A stretch of DNA of 64,000 nucleotides. It comes from Comamonas granuli NBRC 101663 (lineage in GTDB: Bacteria; Pseudomonadota; Gammaproteobacteria; Burkholderiales; Burkholderiaceae_C). The stretch's first letter is position 1. Each line of letters opens with the position of its first letter. The stretch spans positions 102,991 to 166,990 of the forward strand of contig NZ_BBJX01000010.1 in NCBI RefSeq assembly GCF_000739995.1, read 5' to 3'. Shown here piece by piece: positions 23,687 to 33,073 of this stretch. Position numbers and translations under genes: made by a program. The notes under the pieces are model-generated. The model was given only the letters and a program-made list of their open reading frames with translations. It was not told the DNA's origin and made no database searches.

Positions 23687-24082
23687 ATGAGTGACCTGGA
23701 AGCGCTGATTCCGCAAAGCATCGAACTGGTGATCGACGGCGAACCGCTGGCCATCAAGCCGCTGAAGGTCGGGCAGATGCCCGCCTTCCTGCGCGCGATT
23801 TCGCCGGTGATGCAGCAGCTCACCGCCAGCGAGATCGACTGGCTGGCGCTGTTTGGCGAACGTGGCGACGATCTGCTGTCGGCCATCGCCATCGCGGTCG
23901 GCAAGCCCCGCGCGTGGGTCGATGAACTGGCCGCCGACGAAGCGATCCTGCTGGCGGCCAAGGTGATCGAGGTGAACGCCGATTTTTTCGCCCGGACGGT
24001 GATCCCGAAGCTCGACGGTCTGTTCGCGGCGGCGAAGCTGCCGCCCGTGACGGCTGCTGGTTCGACACCGTCCAGCACCTGA
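23687..24082 (+). CDS. Tail assembly chaperone, short form (G-like)
   Basis: A 131-residue product: MSDLEALIPQSIELVIDGEP, then LKVGQMPAFLRAISPVMQQL. It matches in place and length the lambda gpG-type chaperone that coats the tape measure during tail assembly. I choose ATG 23687 because GGGAG sits 5 nt upstream; ATG 23675 is the alternative. It contains a slippery site at 23983-23989 from which a longer form can be made. Confidence 0.82.
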   Translation: MSDLEALIPQSIELVIDGEPLAIKPLKVGQMPAFLRAISPVMQQLTASEIDWLALFGERGDDLLSAIAIAVGKPRAWVDELAADEAILLAAKVIEVNADFFARTVIPKLDGLFAAAKLPPVTAAGSTPSST

Positions 24083-24300
24083 TCGAACACGGGCACCGCC
24101 TGCCCGACATCCTCGACTACACCCTGGCGCAGGTGCGCGGCTTCGTCGCCGCCACGGCACGTACCGACGCTGCCCGCGATGCGCGGCTGCTGTCGCTCGT
24201 CGCCATTGGCACGCGCGGCGATGCCCGCCATCTCGACCAGACCCTCGACCAGCTCACCCATCGGGCCACTGACCATGCGCATCTCCGTCCGCATCGATAG
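23687..24300 (+). CDS. Tail assembly chaperone, long form by -1 frameshift (GT-like)
   Basis: The zero-frame codons GAT-TTT-TTC at 23981-23989 form the canonical slippery heptamer T-TTT-TTC. A -1 slip there enters a frame that stays open from 23989 to the TAG at 24298-24300, adding 103 residues including WFDTVQHLIEHGHRLPDIL and LDYTLAQVRGFVAATAR. The total is about 204 residues. Lambda and many siphophages make gpGT the same way, always directly before the tape measure region. The extension overlaps the next gene by 26 bp. Slippage frequency cannot be judged here. Confidence 0.8.
23983..23989 (+). promoter_or_regulatory. Programmed -1 ribosomal frameshift site
   Basis: The heptamer TTTTTTC is read as T-TTT-TTC in the chaperone frame. 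Both tRNAs can re-pair after slipping back one base. It is the only T6 run in this GC-rich gene, which argues for selection. Confidence 0.8.
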
Positions 24301-24919
24301 CGCAGCAGCCCAAGCGCAACTGCGCCGCTGGGGCGGCGAGTTCCGCGACAAGGTCAAGAAGGCGGTGGCGCGGGCGATTGCCAGCGAGGCGACCGAGCTC
24401 AAGCAGGACGTTCGCGGCCACGTCGCGGGCCAGATGGCGGTGGTCAAGAAATCCTTCCTCAAGGGCTTCACCGCCAAGGTGCTGGACAAGGACCCGAACC
24501 GCCTGCCCGCGCTGTACGTGGGCTCGCGGATTCCATGGTCGGGGATGCACGAGCGCGGCGGCCTGATCGCCGGTCGGATGCTGATCCCGCTGCACGGGCG
24601 GGTCGGCAGGAAACGCTTCAAGGCCCAGATCGCCGAGCTGATGCGCGGCGGCAATGCCTATTTCATCAAGAACGCAAGGGGGAACATCGTCCTGATGGCC
24701 GAGAACATCAAGGAACACGACCGGCCACTGGCGGGCTTCAAGCGCCGTTATCGCAAGGCCGAGGGCATCAAGCGCCTCAAGCGCGGCGCGGACATCCCGA
24801 TTGCCGTGCTGGTGCCCAAGGTCGTGCTCCGTAAGCGCCTCGATGTCGAGCGTCTGGTCGCGGGCCGCATCCCGCGCCTGTCGGCTGCAGTTGAGAAGCA
24901 GATCCGGACGGTGGACTGA
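24275..24919 (+). CDS. Minor tail protein, 214 aa
   Basis: A 214-residue basic protein (pI clearly high: many Lys and Arg) beginning MRISVRIDSAAAQAQLRRWG. Helical N-terminal half, and a C-terminal region with KEHDRPLAGFKRRYRKAEG. Proteins of this size and charge (DUF6441-like) occur between tail chaperone and tape measure in related phages; the role is not known. The start lies inside the end of the frameshifted chaperone. Confidence 0.68.
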   Translation: MRISVRIDSAAAQAQLRRWGGEFRDKVKKAVARAIASEATELKQDVRGHVAGQMAVVKKSFLKGFTAKVLDKDPNRLPALYVGSRIPWSGMHERGGLIAGRMLIPLHGRVGRKRFKAQIAELMRGGNAYFIKNARGNIVLMAENIKEHDRPLAGFKRRYRKAEGIKRLKRGADIPIAVLVPKVVLRKRLDVERLVAGRIPRLSAAVEKQIRTVD

Positions 24920-24922
24920 GCC

Positions 24923-27900
24923 ATGGCGAACCGAATCTCCGTCCTCGTCGCGCTCGAAGGGGCCGACGACGGGCTCAAGCGCGCCATCACGTCCGCCGAG
25001 CGCAGCCTCGGCGAGCTCTCAAGCACCGCCAAGAGCGCCGGGGAGAAGGCGGCCGCCGGCATGGCCGAGGTCAAAGCCGGGATGTCGGCCTTCGGCGATC
25101 AGGTGGCGACGGCCAAGACGCAGTTGCTGGCCTTCCTGTCGATCAACTGGGCGGCGGGCAAGGTGCAGGAGATCGTCCAGATCGCCGACGCCTGGAACAT
25201 GATGTCCGCACGCCTGAAGCTGGCGACCGCCGGGCAGCGCGAGTACGCGGTCGCGCAGAAGGAGCTGTTCGACATCGCCCAGCGCATCGGCGTGCCGATC
25301 CAGGAAACCGCCACGCTGTACGGCAAGTTGCAGCAGGCGGTACGGATGCTGGGCGGCGAGCAGAAGGACGCGCTCACGATCACCGAGAGCATCTCGCAGG
25401 CGCTGCGCCTGTCGGGAGCGTCCGCAGAGGAGTCGCGTTCCGCCTTGCTGCAGTTCGGGCAGGCGCTCGCCTCCGGCGTGCTGCGCGGCGAGGAATTCAA
25501 CTCCGTCGTCGAGAACAGTCCGCGTCTGGCGCAGGCATTGGCGGACGGCCTGAACGTGCCCATCGGTCGGCTGCGCAAACTGGCCGAGGAAGGACGGCTC
25601 ACCGCCGACGTGGTGGTGAACGCCTTGCTCTCGCAGAAGGACAAGCTGGCCAGCGAGTACGCCCAACTGCCGCAGACCGTCAGCCAATCGTTCGAGCGCC
25701 TGAAGAACGCCTTCGGGCAGTGGATCAACAAGCTCGACGAATCGACCGGCTTCACCAAGAAGCTGGCCGAAGCCTTGACGTGGCTGGCGCAGAACCTCGA
25801 CACGGTGATGCAGTGGTTGAAGCGCATCGCCGAGGTGGGGCTGGCGGTGTTGATCTACCGCCTCATCCCGGCGCTGATCACTGCTTGGCAGACCGCCGGG
25901 GCGGCAGCCGTCGCAGCAGCCAGCGCCACCTCGGCCGCGTGGGCGACCGCGAATCTGTCGGTGTCGGCGGCCATGGCCAGCGTGGGCGTGCTCAAGACGG
26001 CGTTTGCCGTGCTGGGGGCCTTCCTGGTCGGCTGGGAGATCGGGACATGGCTGTCGGAGAAGTTCGAGATCGTCCGCAAGGCCGGCATCTTCATGGTCGA
26101 AGTGCTGATGAAGGGCATCGAGCAGCTTCGCTTCCACTGGGAAGTGTTCGCCGCCATCTTCACCTCCGACACCATCGCCGAGGCCGCCAAGCGGCATCAG
26201 GCCCGCCTCGTCGAAATGAACCGCATCTTCGCCGAGATGTACGCCGACGCCTCCAAGGGGGCCGATGCCGCCAAGGGCGCGATGAACACCGCCGCGACCG
26301 CCGCCGAGGAGATCGCCAAGCGGCTCGAAGCCGTGCGCCAAGGCACGCAGGAAGCGGTCGGACGCGGAATCGAAGCGGTGCACGCGGCGCTGGAGAAACT
26401 GAAGTCCCGCCTCGGCGAGGTGGAGCAGGCCGTCGGCAAGGCCAATCAGACCGTCAACGACGCGACCGCGAAGATGGCCGAGGCCTACAAGGGCCTGACC
26501 GCCATCGTCGAGGCCAGTCTGCAGCGGCAGGTCGATGCCGTGAAGGCGCGCTACGAGCAGGAGAAGAGCGCGCTGGAACTCTCCAAGCAGTCCGAAGCGG
26601 CGCTGATCACCAAGTCGACGCAACTGCTGACCGATGCGCTGACGCAGCAGACCACGCTGCGACGCCAAGCCACCGCCGACGCGCTGAAGCTGATCGACGA
26701 CGAGTCCCGGGCCAAGATCGAAGCGGCGCGCCGCGACGGGCAGACCGAGGCCGAACGCGCGGCCAACGTCACCCGTGTCGAGAACGAAATCCTGGCCACC
26801 AAGCGCCAGACGATGATGCAGGCGCTGTCCGAGTACCGCCAGCACATCGACGCGCTCAATGCCGAGGCCAACCGGCATCTGGCCGAGATCAAGCGCATCG
26901 AGGAGGAGAAGCGCCAGCTCTCGATGACGACGGAAGAGCGCATCCGCGACATCCGCCGTCAGGGTATGACCGAGTTCGAGGCGACCGAGGATCGCAAGCG
27001 CCAGGTTGCCGAGTACCAGGAGAAGGCGCGCGAGGCGCTGGCCAATGGCGAGTTCGAGCAGGCTCGGCAACTGGCACAGAAGGCGATGGATCTGGCCGCG
27101 CAGGTTGCGAGCAGCCAGACCAGCGAGGCCAAGCGCGGGGAAGACGCCCGCAAGCAGTCCGAACAGGCGGTGTCGCAGGTCACCCAACTGGAGGCCCAGT
27201 CGCGCGAGGCCTATCGCAAGCAGGAGTATGCGCAGGCCGAGGCCCTGATGCGTCAGGCCGACCAGTTGCGCACCGAACTGGCCCAGAAGGCCAAGGATGC
27301 CGACGCGCAGATCGCGCAAGGCAAGGACGGCGTCAATCAGGCCATCCAGCGCATCCGCGACTCAGAGGAAATCCTCAACCGCGCGCTGGACGCCGAGGCC
27401 AAGGCGCACCAGACGGCGGCGCAGTCGGCACTCTCGGCGCGGGAAGAGATCAGCCGCACGCTCGCGCAGACTTCAGTCGAGATCGACCAGATCACCGCCA
27501 AGCTGAAGGACGGCCTGAAGGTCACCATCGACGCCGACACCGCGCGCTTCGACAAGGCCATCGCCGATCTGGACAAGGCGCTCGCCGAGAAGGAGGTGCT
27601 GCTCAAGATCCAGGCCGATCTGCAGGAGGCCGAGAAGAAGCTGCAGCAGTACGAGCAACTGCTCAAGGAAGGCAAGACCCTGCCGGTGGATGCAGATGTG
27701 TCCAAGGCGAAGGACGCGCTGGCCAAGCTCAAGACCTACGCCGACCAGAACTCGCAGCTCGAACTGAAGGTGGCAACCGAGAAGGCGCAGGCGGCGATCA
27801 CCAACGTCGAGGGGATGATCAAGGCACTGGATCGCATCCAGACCGAATCCAGGCACGTGGTCAGCACCAATGCCGATGCGGCCCGCGCCGAGATCATGAG

Positions 27901-28963
27901 CCTGAACGGTGCCAACACCTCGAGCACGCACACGATTTACGTGCAGAAGGTCGAGGTCAACGCCACCGGCGGTCTGGTTGGTGGTGGCGTGCGGCGCTTC
28001 GCCGACGGCGGCGCGGTGGCCCCTGCCTTTCCCCGGATGACCGGCGGCACGGTTCCCGGCTCCGGCTACCACGACACCGTTCCGCGCACGCTGGACGCCG
28101 GCGCGTTCGTCATCCGCAAGGCGGCGGTGCGCAAGTACGGCAGCGGCGCGCTGGCGCGTCTGGCCAATGGCGTCGCCCACTTCGCGGTCGGCGGGCGCGT
28201 CGCCTCATTGGGCAGCACCGGCTCCACCGGCACCGATCCGGACGGCAAGCCCAGCGCGCCGAAACGCAACCGCGAGGCGGTCGAGGCATTGAAGATGATC
28301 GACCTCGGCCTGCAGGGCATGGACGAGTACACGCGCTGGCTGGAGTGGAACTACGGTGCGTCGGTCAGCCTCGACATGCGCTGGAAAACGATGGAGAGCT
28401 ACGGCAAGCAGGCGCAGCAGGATCGGCGCACGCTGGAAGACTTCATCGGCCGCAAGACGCTGACCGGCAACGAGCGCCAGAACCTCGAACGCATCAAGCA
28501 GACGTGGCGGCAGGCGATGGCCCAGCCGCTGCTCTGGGGCAAAGACCTGGAGCGCGAGCTGATCGACTACATGGAGCAGAACCAGGGCGAGTTCTACCGG
28601 CGCGGCGGCTTGGCGAAATCCGACACCGTCCCGGCGATGCTCACCCCCGGCGAATTCGTCGTGAACCGGCAGGCCGTCTCCCGCTACGGCGCGGGCTTCT
28701 TCGAGGCCATCAACAACCTGAGCGCTCCGGCGCAGGCACTGGCCGGGCGCGCGCTGGCAGGCATTCAGGGCTTCGCCTCGGGCGGTCTGGTACAGCCCGC
28801 AAGCCGTAGCCTGCCACGTCCATCGTTGCCCGATGGCACACCCACCCGCACCGTGCGCGTGGAACTGTCCTCGGGACAGCAGACGGTCAACGCCACCGTC
28901 GATGCGCGCGACGAAGCGCGGCTGCTGCAACTGCTGGACGCCGCCCGCGCCCGCACGGCTTGA
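24923..28963 (+). CDS. Tape measure protein
   Basis: A 1346-residue protein, the longest in the window. Residues about 60-250 match the conserved tape-measure N-domain (MMSARLKLATAGQREYAVAQ; GEEFNSVVENSPRLAQALAD). Hydrophobic stretches near 300-390 (VLIYRLIPALITAWQTAGAA; VLKTAFAVLGAFLVGWEIGT) could insert in the host membrane. Residues about 430-1000 are a long Ala, Lys, Glu and Gln-rich coiled coil that sets tail length. Repeated SDTVPAMLTPGEFV-type 'TPGEFVVN' motifs occur near 1050 and 1240. At about 0.15 nm per residue the tail would be roughly 200 nm (inference). Confidence 0.94.
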   Translation: MANRISVLVALEGADDGLKRAITSAERSLGELSSTAKSAGEKAAAGMAEVKAGMSAFGDQVATAKTQLLAFLSINWAAGKVQEIVQIADAWNMMSARLKLATAGQREYAVAQKELFDIAQRIGVPIQETATLYGKLQQAVRMLGGEQKDALTITESISQALRLSGASAEESRSALLQFGQALASGVLRGEEFNSVVENSPRLAQALADGLNVPIGRLRKLAEEGRLTADVVVNALLSQKDKLASEYAQLPQTVSQSFERLKNAFGQWINKLDESTGFTKKLAEALTWLAQNLDTVMQWLKRIAEVGLAVLIYRLIPALITAWQTAGAAAVAAASATSAAWATANLSVSAAMASVGVLKTAFAVLGAFLVGWEIGTWLSEKFEIVRKAGIFMVEVLMKGIEQLRFHWEVFAAIFTSDTIAEAAKRHQARLVEMNRIFAEMYADASKGADAAKGAMNTAATAAEEIAKRLEAVRQGTQEAVGRGIEAVHAALEKLKSRLGEVEQAVGKANQTVNDATAKMAEAYKGLTAIVEASLQRQVDAVKARYEQEKSALELSKQSEAALITKSTQLLTDALTQQTTLRRQATADALKLIDDESRAKIEAARRDGQTEAERAANVTRVENEILATKRQTMMQALSEYRQHIDALNAEANRHLAEIKRIEEEKRQLSMTTEERIRDIRRQGMTEFEATEDRKRQVAEYQEKAREALANGEFEQARQLAQKAMDLAAQVASSQTSEAKRGEDARKQSEQAVSQVTQLEAQSREAYRKQEYAQAEALMRQADQLRTELAQKAKDADAQIAQGKDGVNQAIQRIRDSEEILNRALDAEAKAHQTAAQSALSAREEISRTLAQTSVEIDQITAKLKDGLKVTIDADTARFDKAIADLDKALAEKEVLLKIQADLQEAEKKLQQYEQLLKEGKTLPVDADVSKAKDALAKLKTYADQNSQLELKVATEKAQAAITNVEGMIKALDRIQTESRHVVSTNADAARAEIMSLNGANTSSTHTIYVQKVEVNATGGLVGGGVRRFADGGAVAPAFPRMTGGTVPGSGYHDTVPRTLDAGAFVIRKAAVRKYGSGALARLANGVAHFAVGGRVASLGSTGSTGTDPDGKPSAPKRNREAVEALKMIDLGLQGMDEYTRWLEWNYGASVSLDMRWKTMESYGKQAQQDRRTLEDFIGRKTLTGNERQNLERIKQTWRQAMAQPLLWGKDLERELIDYMEQNQGEFYRRGGLAKSDTVPAMLTPGEFVVNRQAVSRYGAGFFEAINNLSAPAQALAGRALAGIQGFASGGLVQPASRSLPRPSLPDGTPTRTVRVELSSGQQTVNATVDARDEARLLQLLDAARARTA

Positions 28964-29011
28964 CCGTGCGCTCCTGCTGTTCTGCCTGATCCCTAAACCC
29001 AAGGTTTCCCG

Positions 29012-29419
29012 ATGCAACTGAAGAACCTCGACACCGGGGTGGCTCTGCCATTGCCCGACGATTTGCTGTGGAGCGACGAACACGCGTGGTCGCCTGCGGT
29101 CGCCAATGCGTCCTACCTGATCACCGGGGCCTTGCTAATCCAGTCGGCCACCCGGCAGGCAGGTCGCCCGATCACCCTGGTGGGCGCGCCCGATATGGCT
29201 TGGGTGACACGTGCCGCCGTGGAGCAGTTGCGCGGGTGGGCGGCGATTCCGGTGGGCGGCACCACAGGCCGCTTCGAACTCGCTGTCACCGATGGCCGTG
29301 TCTTCACGGTCGCCTTCCGCCACGCGGAAACCGCCATCGAGGCCGAACCCGTGCTGGGCATCCCGGCCCGCGCCGACACCGACTTCTACCGCCTGACCCT
29401 TCGATTCCTGGAGATCTAA
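29012..29419 (+). CDS. Tail protein, 135 aa
   Basis: A 135-residue protein, MQLKNLDTGVALPLPDDLLW onward, with a beta-rich pattern ending FYRLTLRFLEI. It follows the tape measure directly and 1 bp separates it from the next gene. In siphophages this position is taken by distal-tail type proteins; the sequence alone does not settle the family. Confidence 0.68.
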   Translation: MQLKNLDTGVALPLPDDLLWSDEHAWSPAVANASYLITGALLIQSATRQAGRPITLVGAPDMAWVTRAAVEQLRGWAAIPVGGTTGRFELAVTDGRVFTVAFRHAETAIEAEPVLGIPARADTDFYRLTLRFLEI

Positions 29420-29420
29420 G

Positions 29421-32400
29421 ATGCCGATCCAATCCGGCGACGTGAAACTGCTGAAGTCCGCCGTGATGGCGGACGTGCCCGAGGGAGGCGGCGCGCCCAC
29501 CGGCATCACCATCGCCGATGGCGTCTCCAACGCCATCTTTCCCGACATCTCCGAACTGGATCGTGCCGGCGGTCGGGTCAACCTGCGCAAGACCTTCGTC
29601 TCGGTGCAGACCGACGACACCGACACCTACTTCGGTGCCAACGTGATCGTGGCCGAGCCGCCGCAGGATGCCCGCGTCAGCGTCACGCTGTTCTCCACCG
29701 AGAAAACCTTCGATACCCGCGAGCAGGCACAGGTCCGCATCGAGGCCTACCTCAACAAGGGCCCCGAGTGGGCGGGCTACCTGTTCGAGAACCACATCGC
29801 GGGCCAGCGCGTCATCCAACTCTTCCAGCGCACCACCGACACCATCCCCAACGTCGGCCAGACGCTGGTCTTGATCGAAAACGAGGGATTGGGCACGCAG
29901 AAGGAGCAGTACATCCGTGCCACCTCGGTGTCGGTCGTCGAGCGCACCTTCACCTACGACGGCGACAAGGATTACAAGGCCAGCATCGTCACGGTCGACA
30001 TCAGCGACGCGCTGCGCTACGACTTCACCGGCTCACCCGCTACGCGCACCTTCACGCGCGCCAGCAACAGTACGAAGGTGCGTGACACGGTCGTGGCCGA
30101 TGCCGGCACCTATGTCGGCGTGGTGCCGCTGACGCAAGGCGCGTCCGTCGGTGATTTCACGATCAAGGGCGCGTCCATCTACACGCAGCTCGTGCCCAGC
30201 GCCCAGACCGAGACGCCGATCTCCTTCGTGCCACCCTATGCGGCCGCCGGATTGCCGGTGCCCGGCGCGGTGCCGGTCAGCTACACCGCCAGCCACGCGT
30301 GGACGACGAGCACCAAGTTCAACCTGCCAGGTGGCTGCCTGCCAGGCTCGCTGACCATCGTCACGGACGGCATCACGATCTTCGACGACGCGGGCCTGCT
30401 CAAGACCGCCAGCGGCACGATGGGCACCATTGATTACGCCAACGGCATCCTGAGCCTCAACTCCGGCTCGATGTCGAACGCGAAGGCGGTCACCTACACG
30501 CCCGCCGCGCAGATTCTGCGTGCGCCGCAAAGCTCGGAGATCGCGGTCACGCCGGAGTCGCGCAGTCAGTCCTACGTCGGCACGGTCAACCCGGTGCCGC
30601 AGCCCGGCACGCTGTCGATCAGCTACATGGCCCAGGGCCGCTGGTACGTACTGTCCGATGGCGGAAACGGCTCGCTCAAGGGGCTGGATGCCAGCTACGG
30701 CGCGGGCACCTTCAACCGGAACACCGGCGCGTTCGTCGTGACGCTGGGGGCCTTGCCCGACGTGGGCAGTTCGCTCGTCCTGTCCTGGAACGTCCCGACG
30801 CAGGAAACGCAGCAGCCATCCACCACCCTGATGGCCGCCCAGAGCCTCGCATTGAACCCGCCCGCAGGGACGGCGGTGCAACCCGGATCGCTGACCGTGT
30901 CCTGGGAGTACGGCGGCACCAAGACGGCAACGGCGGCCACCTCGGGCGTACTGTCCGGGGCGGCCACCGGCAGTCTGAGCGTCGCGCAGAGCCGGCTCGA
31001 CTTCGCGCCCAACGTGCTGCCGTCGGTCGGCACGCAGCTCACCGTGAGCTATGTGGCGGGCCCCAAGCAGGAGGATGCCTTCGCGCACCCATCCCGCAAT
31101 GGTGCGGGGACGTTGCCGGTGACGGCGACGCTCGGTGCCATCGAACCGGGTTCGCTGGAGGTCGAGTGGAACACGCTGACCGACACGGCGGGGCTGGGCG
31201 CGTACACCTTCGCGCAGTTGCAGGAGATGGGGATTGCCATCTCGATCTGGCGCGACCCGACGCAGATCGCCCGCGACGATGGTGGCGGCAACGTCGTCCT
31301 CAACGGCGCGAGCATCGGCACGGTCAACTACGCGACCGGTGAAGTGATCTTCAACCCGGACGTGACGATCCGGATTCCACGCCCGAACTACAGCCTCGGC
31401 GCGGCCATCGCCGGCACCGGGCGCTGGCGTCTCAATTACGGTGGCATCAGCTACGTCACCGCGCCGTCGCTGTACCCGAACGACGAGTCGGGCTACGTGA
31501 AGCTGCGCTACAACAGCGCGGGCTCCACCAGCAACCACACGGAGACCTTCCAGTTCGCGCCCAGCTTCAAGCTGGTGCCGGGCGTGAATGCGCAGGTGGT
31601 GACCGGCACGGTGCTGCTGACGATCAGCGGCGCGCAACCCTGGGGCGACAACGGCCAGGGCACGTTGCGCGAATTCACGCCCAGCGGCTGGGTCACGCGC
31701 GGCGCGATCAACTACCTCTCGGGCGACGTCACCCTCACGTCGTGGACAGCGGGAACAGCCAACGCCATCACCCGCGCCAGTTGCGTGACCACGGTCGGCG
31801 AGAACATCTCCAGCGAGTTCGTGTTCCGCACCGGCGCGGCTCCGTTGCGTCCGGGGTCGCTCTCGATCCAATACGCCCGCGCGGTCGGCGGCACGCAAAA
31901 CGTGACGGCGGGCATCGACGGCAAGATCGAGGCGACCGGCATCAGCGGCAGCGTGGACTACGAGAGCGGTCTTGTGCGCGTGCGCTTCGGCACGATGGTC
32001 ACGGCGGCCGGCAACGAGAGCCAGCCCTGGTACGCCGCCGACCGCGTGGGCACGGACGGCAAGATCTTCCGGCCCGAACCGGTGGCTGCCTCCAGTGTGC
32101 GCTACAGCGCGGTGGCCTACAGCTACCTGCCGCTGGATGCCGATCTGCTCGGCATCGATCCCGTGCGGCTGCCCAGCGATGGGCGAGTGCCGATCTTCCG
32201 TCCGGGTGGCTTCGCCGTCGTCGGCCACACCGGCAAGATCACCGCCCCGGTCAGCAACGGCCAGACCATCGACTGTGCGCGGGTTCGGCTGTCGCGCGTG
32301 CGTGTGGTCGGCCATGACGGCTTGGTGATCCACACCGGCTACACCGCCGATTTGGAAGCGGGCACCGTCACCTTCACCAACGTGACCGGCTACAGCCAGC

Positions 32401-33011
32401 CCGTGACCGTCGAGCACCGCATCGAGGACATGGCGGTGGTGCGCGACGTGCAGATCAACGGCGAGATCAGCTTCACGCGCCCGCTGACCCACGAGTACCC
32501 GCTCGCCAATCCCGGTGATCCCGCGTCCGGGAGTTTCGTCTCCAGCGCGCTGGTAGCGGGCGACCTGTTCGCCCGCGTCAGCCTGGTGTTCGATCAGGCG
32601 ACCTGGAGCGGCGCGTGGTCGGACGCGTTGTCGGGCAGCTCGGCGACCGCGACCTTCAACAACACGCAGTACCCGATCTTGGTCACGAACCGGGGCGCGC
32701 TGACCGAACGCTGGATCGTGCGCTTCACCAACAGCACCTCGTTCGATGTCATCGGCGAGAACGTCGGCGTGATCGCCACCGGCAACACCAGCACCGACTG
32801 CGCCCCCAATAACCCGGCGACCGGCGTGCCGTACTTCCATCTGCCTGCCCTCGGATGGGGCAACGGCTGGGCCACCGGCAACGTACTGCGCTTCAACACC
32901 ATCGGCGCGCAGTTCCCGGTCTGGGTGGTGCGCACCGTCCAGCAGGGGCCGGAGTCCGTGCCCGACGACAACTTCACGCTGCTGATTCGCGGGGATGTCG
33001 ACACGCCCTGA
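29421..33011 (+). CDS. Large tail protein with tandem 'PGSL' beta-domains
   Basis: A 1196-residue protein with no Cys-rich, signal or membrane segment. From about residue 280 the chain shows repeating units that open with a Pro-Gly-Ser/Thr-Leu strand and close with a Gly-x-Val/Ile-x-Tyr-x-x-Gly strand: LPGSLTIVTDG..GTIDYANGILSL, QPGTLSISYM, QPGSLTVSWEYGG, EPGSLEVEWNT..GTVNYATGEVIF, RPGSLSIQYARA..GSVDYESGLVRV. At least five copies are visible, looking like immunoglobulin or fibronectin-like sandwiches in a rod. It probably forms part of the tail tip or a fibre shaft. Confidence 0.75.
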   Translation: MPIQSGDVKLLKSAVMADVPEGGGAPTGITIADGVSNAIFPDISELDRAGGRVNLRKTFVSVQTDDTDTYFGANVIVAEPPQDARVSVTLFSTEKTFDTREQAQVRIEAYLNKGPEWAGYLFENHIAGQRVIQLFQRTTDTIPNVGQTLVLIENEGLGTQKEQYIRATSVSVVERTFTYDGDKDYKASIVTVDISDALRYDFTGSPATRTFTRASNSTKVRDTVVADAGTYVGVVPLTQGASVGDFTIKGASIYTQLVPSAQTETPISFVPPYAAAGLPVPGAVPVSYTASHAWTTSTKFNLPGGCLPGSLTIVTDGITIFDDAGLLKTASGTMGTIDYANGILSLNSGSMSNAKAVTYTPAAQILRAPQSSEIAVTPESRSQSYVGTVNPVPQPGTLSISYMAQGRWYVLSDGGNGSLKGLDASYGAGTFNRNTGAFVVTLGALPDVGSSLVLSWNVPTQETQQPSTTLMAAQSLALNPPAGTAVQPGSLTVSWEYGGTKTATAATSGVLSGAATGSLSVAQSRLDFAPNVLPSVGTQLTVSYVAGPKQEDAFAHPSRNGAGTLPVTATLGAIEPGSLEVEWNTLTDTAGLGAYTFAQLQEMGIAISIWRDPTQIARDDGGGNVVLNGASIGTVNYATGEVIFNPDVTIRIPRPNYSLGAAIAGTGRWRLNYGGISYVTAPSLYPNDESGYVKLRYNSAGSTSNHTETFQFAPSFKLVPGVNAQVVTGTVLLTISGAQPWGDNGQGTLREFTPSGWVTRGAINYLSGDVTLTSWTAGTANAITRASCVTTVGENISSEFVFRTGAAPLRPGSLSIQYARAVGGTQNVTAGIDGKIEATGISGSVDYESGLVRVRFGTMVTAAGNESQPWYAADRVGTDGKIFRPEPVAASSVRYSAVAYSYLPLDADLLGIDPVRLPSDGRVPIFRPGGFAVVGHTGKITAPVSNGQTIDCARVRLSRVRVVGHDGLVIHTGYTADLEAGTVTFTNVTGYSQPVTVEHRIEDMAVVRDVQINGEISFTRPLTHEYPLANPGDPASGSFVSSALVAGDLFARVSLVFDQATWSGAWSDALSGSSATATFNNTQYPILVTNRGALTERWIVRFTNSTSFDVIGENVGVIATGNTSTDCAPNNPATGVPYFHLPALGWGNGWATGNVLRFNTIGAQFPVWVVRTVQQGPESVPDDNFTLLIRGDVDTP

Positions 33012-33073
33012 AGCCACATGAATGGCGTGGGTGGACACATCCTGATTTCTGAAACCTCTCCGCAGGAATTCCA

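Noticed and set aside
25019..27319. Minus-strand open frame (766 codons) opposite the tape measure
   Set aside because: Leu, Gly and Arg-rich antisense of a coiled-coil gene; no start signal.
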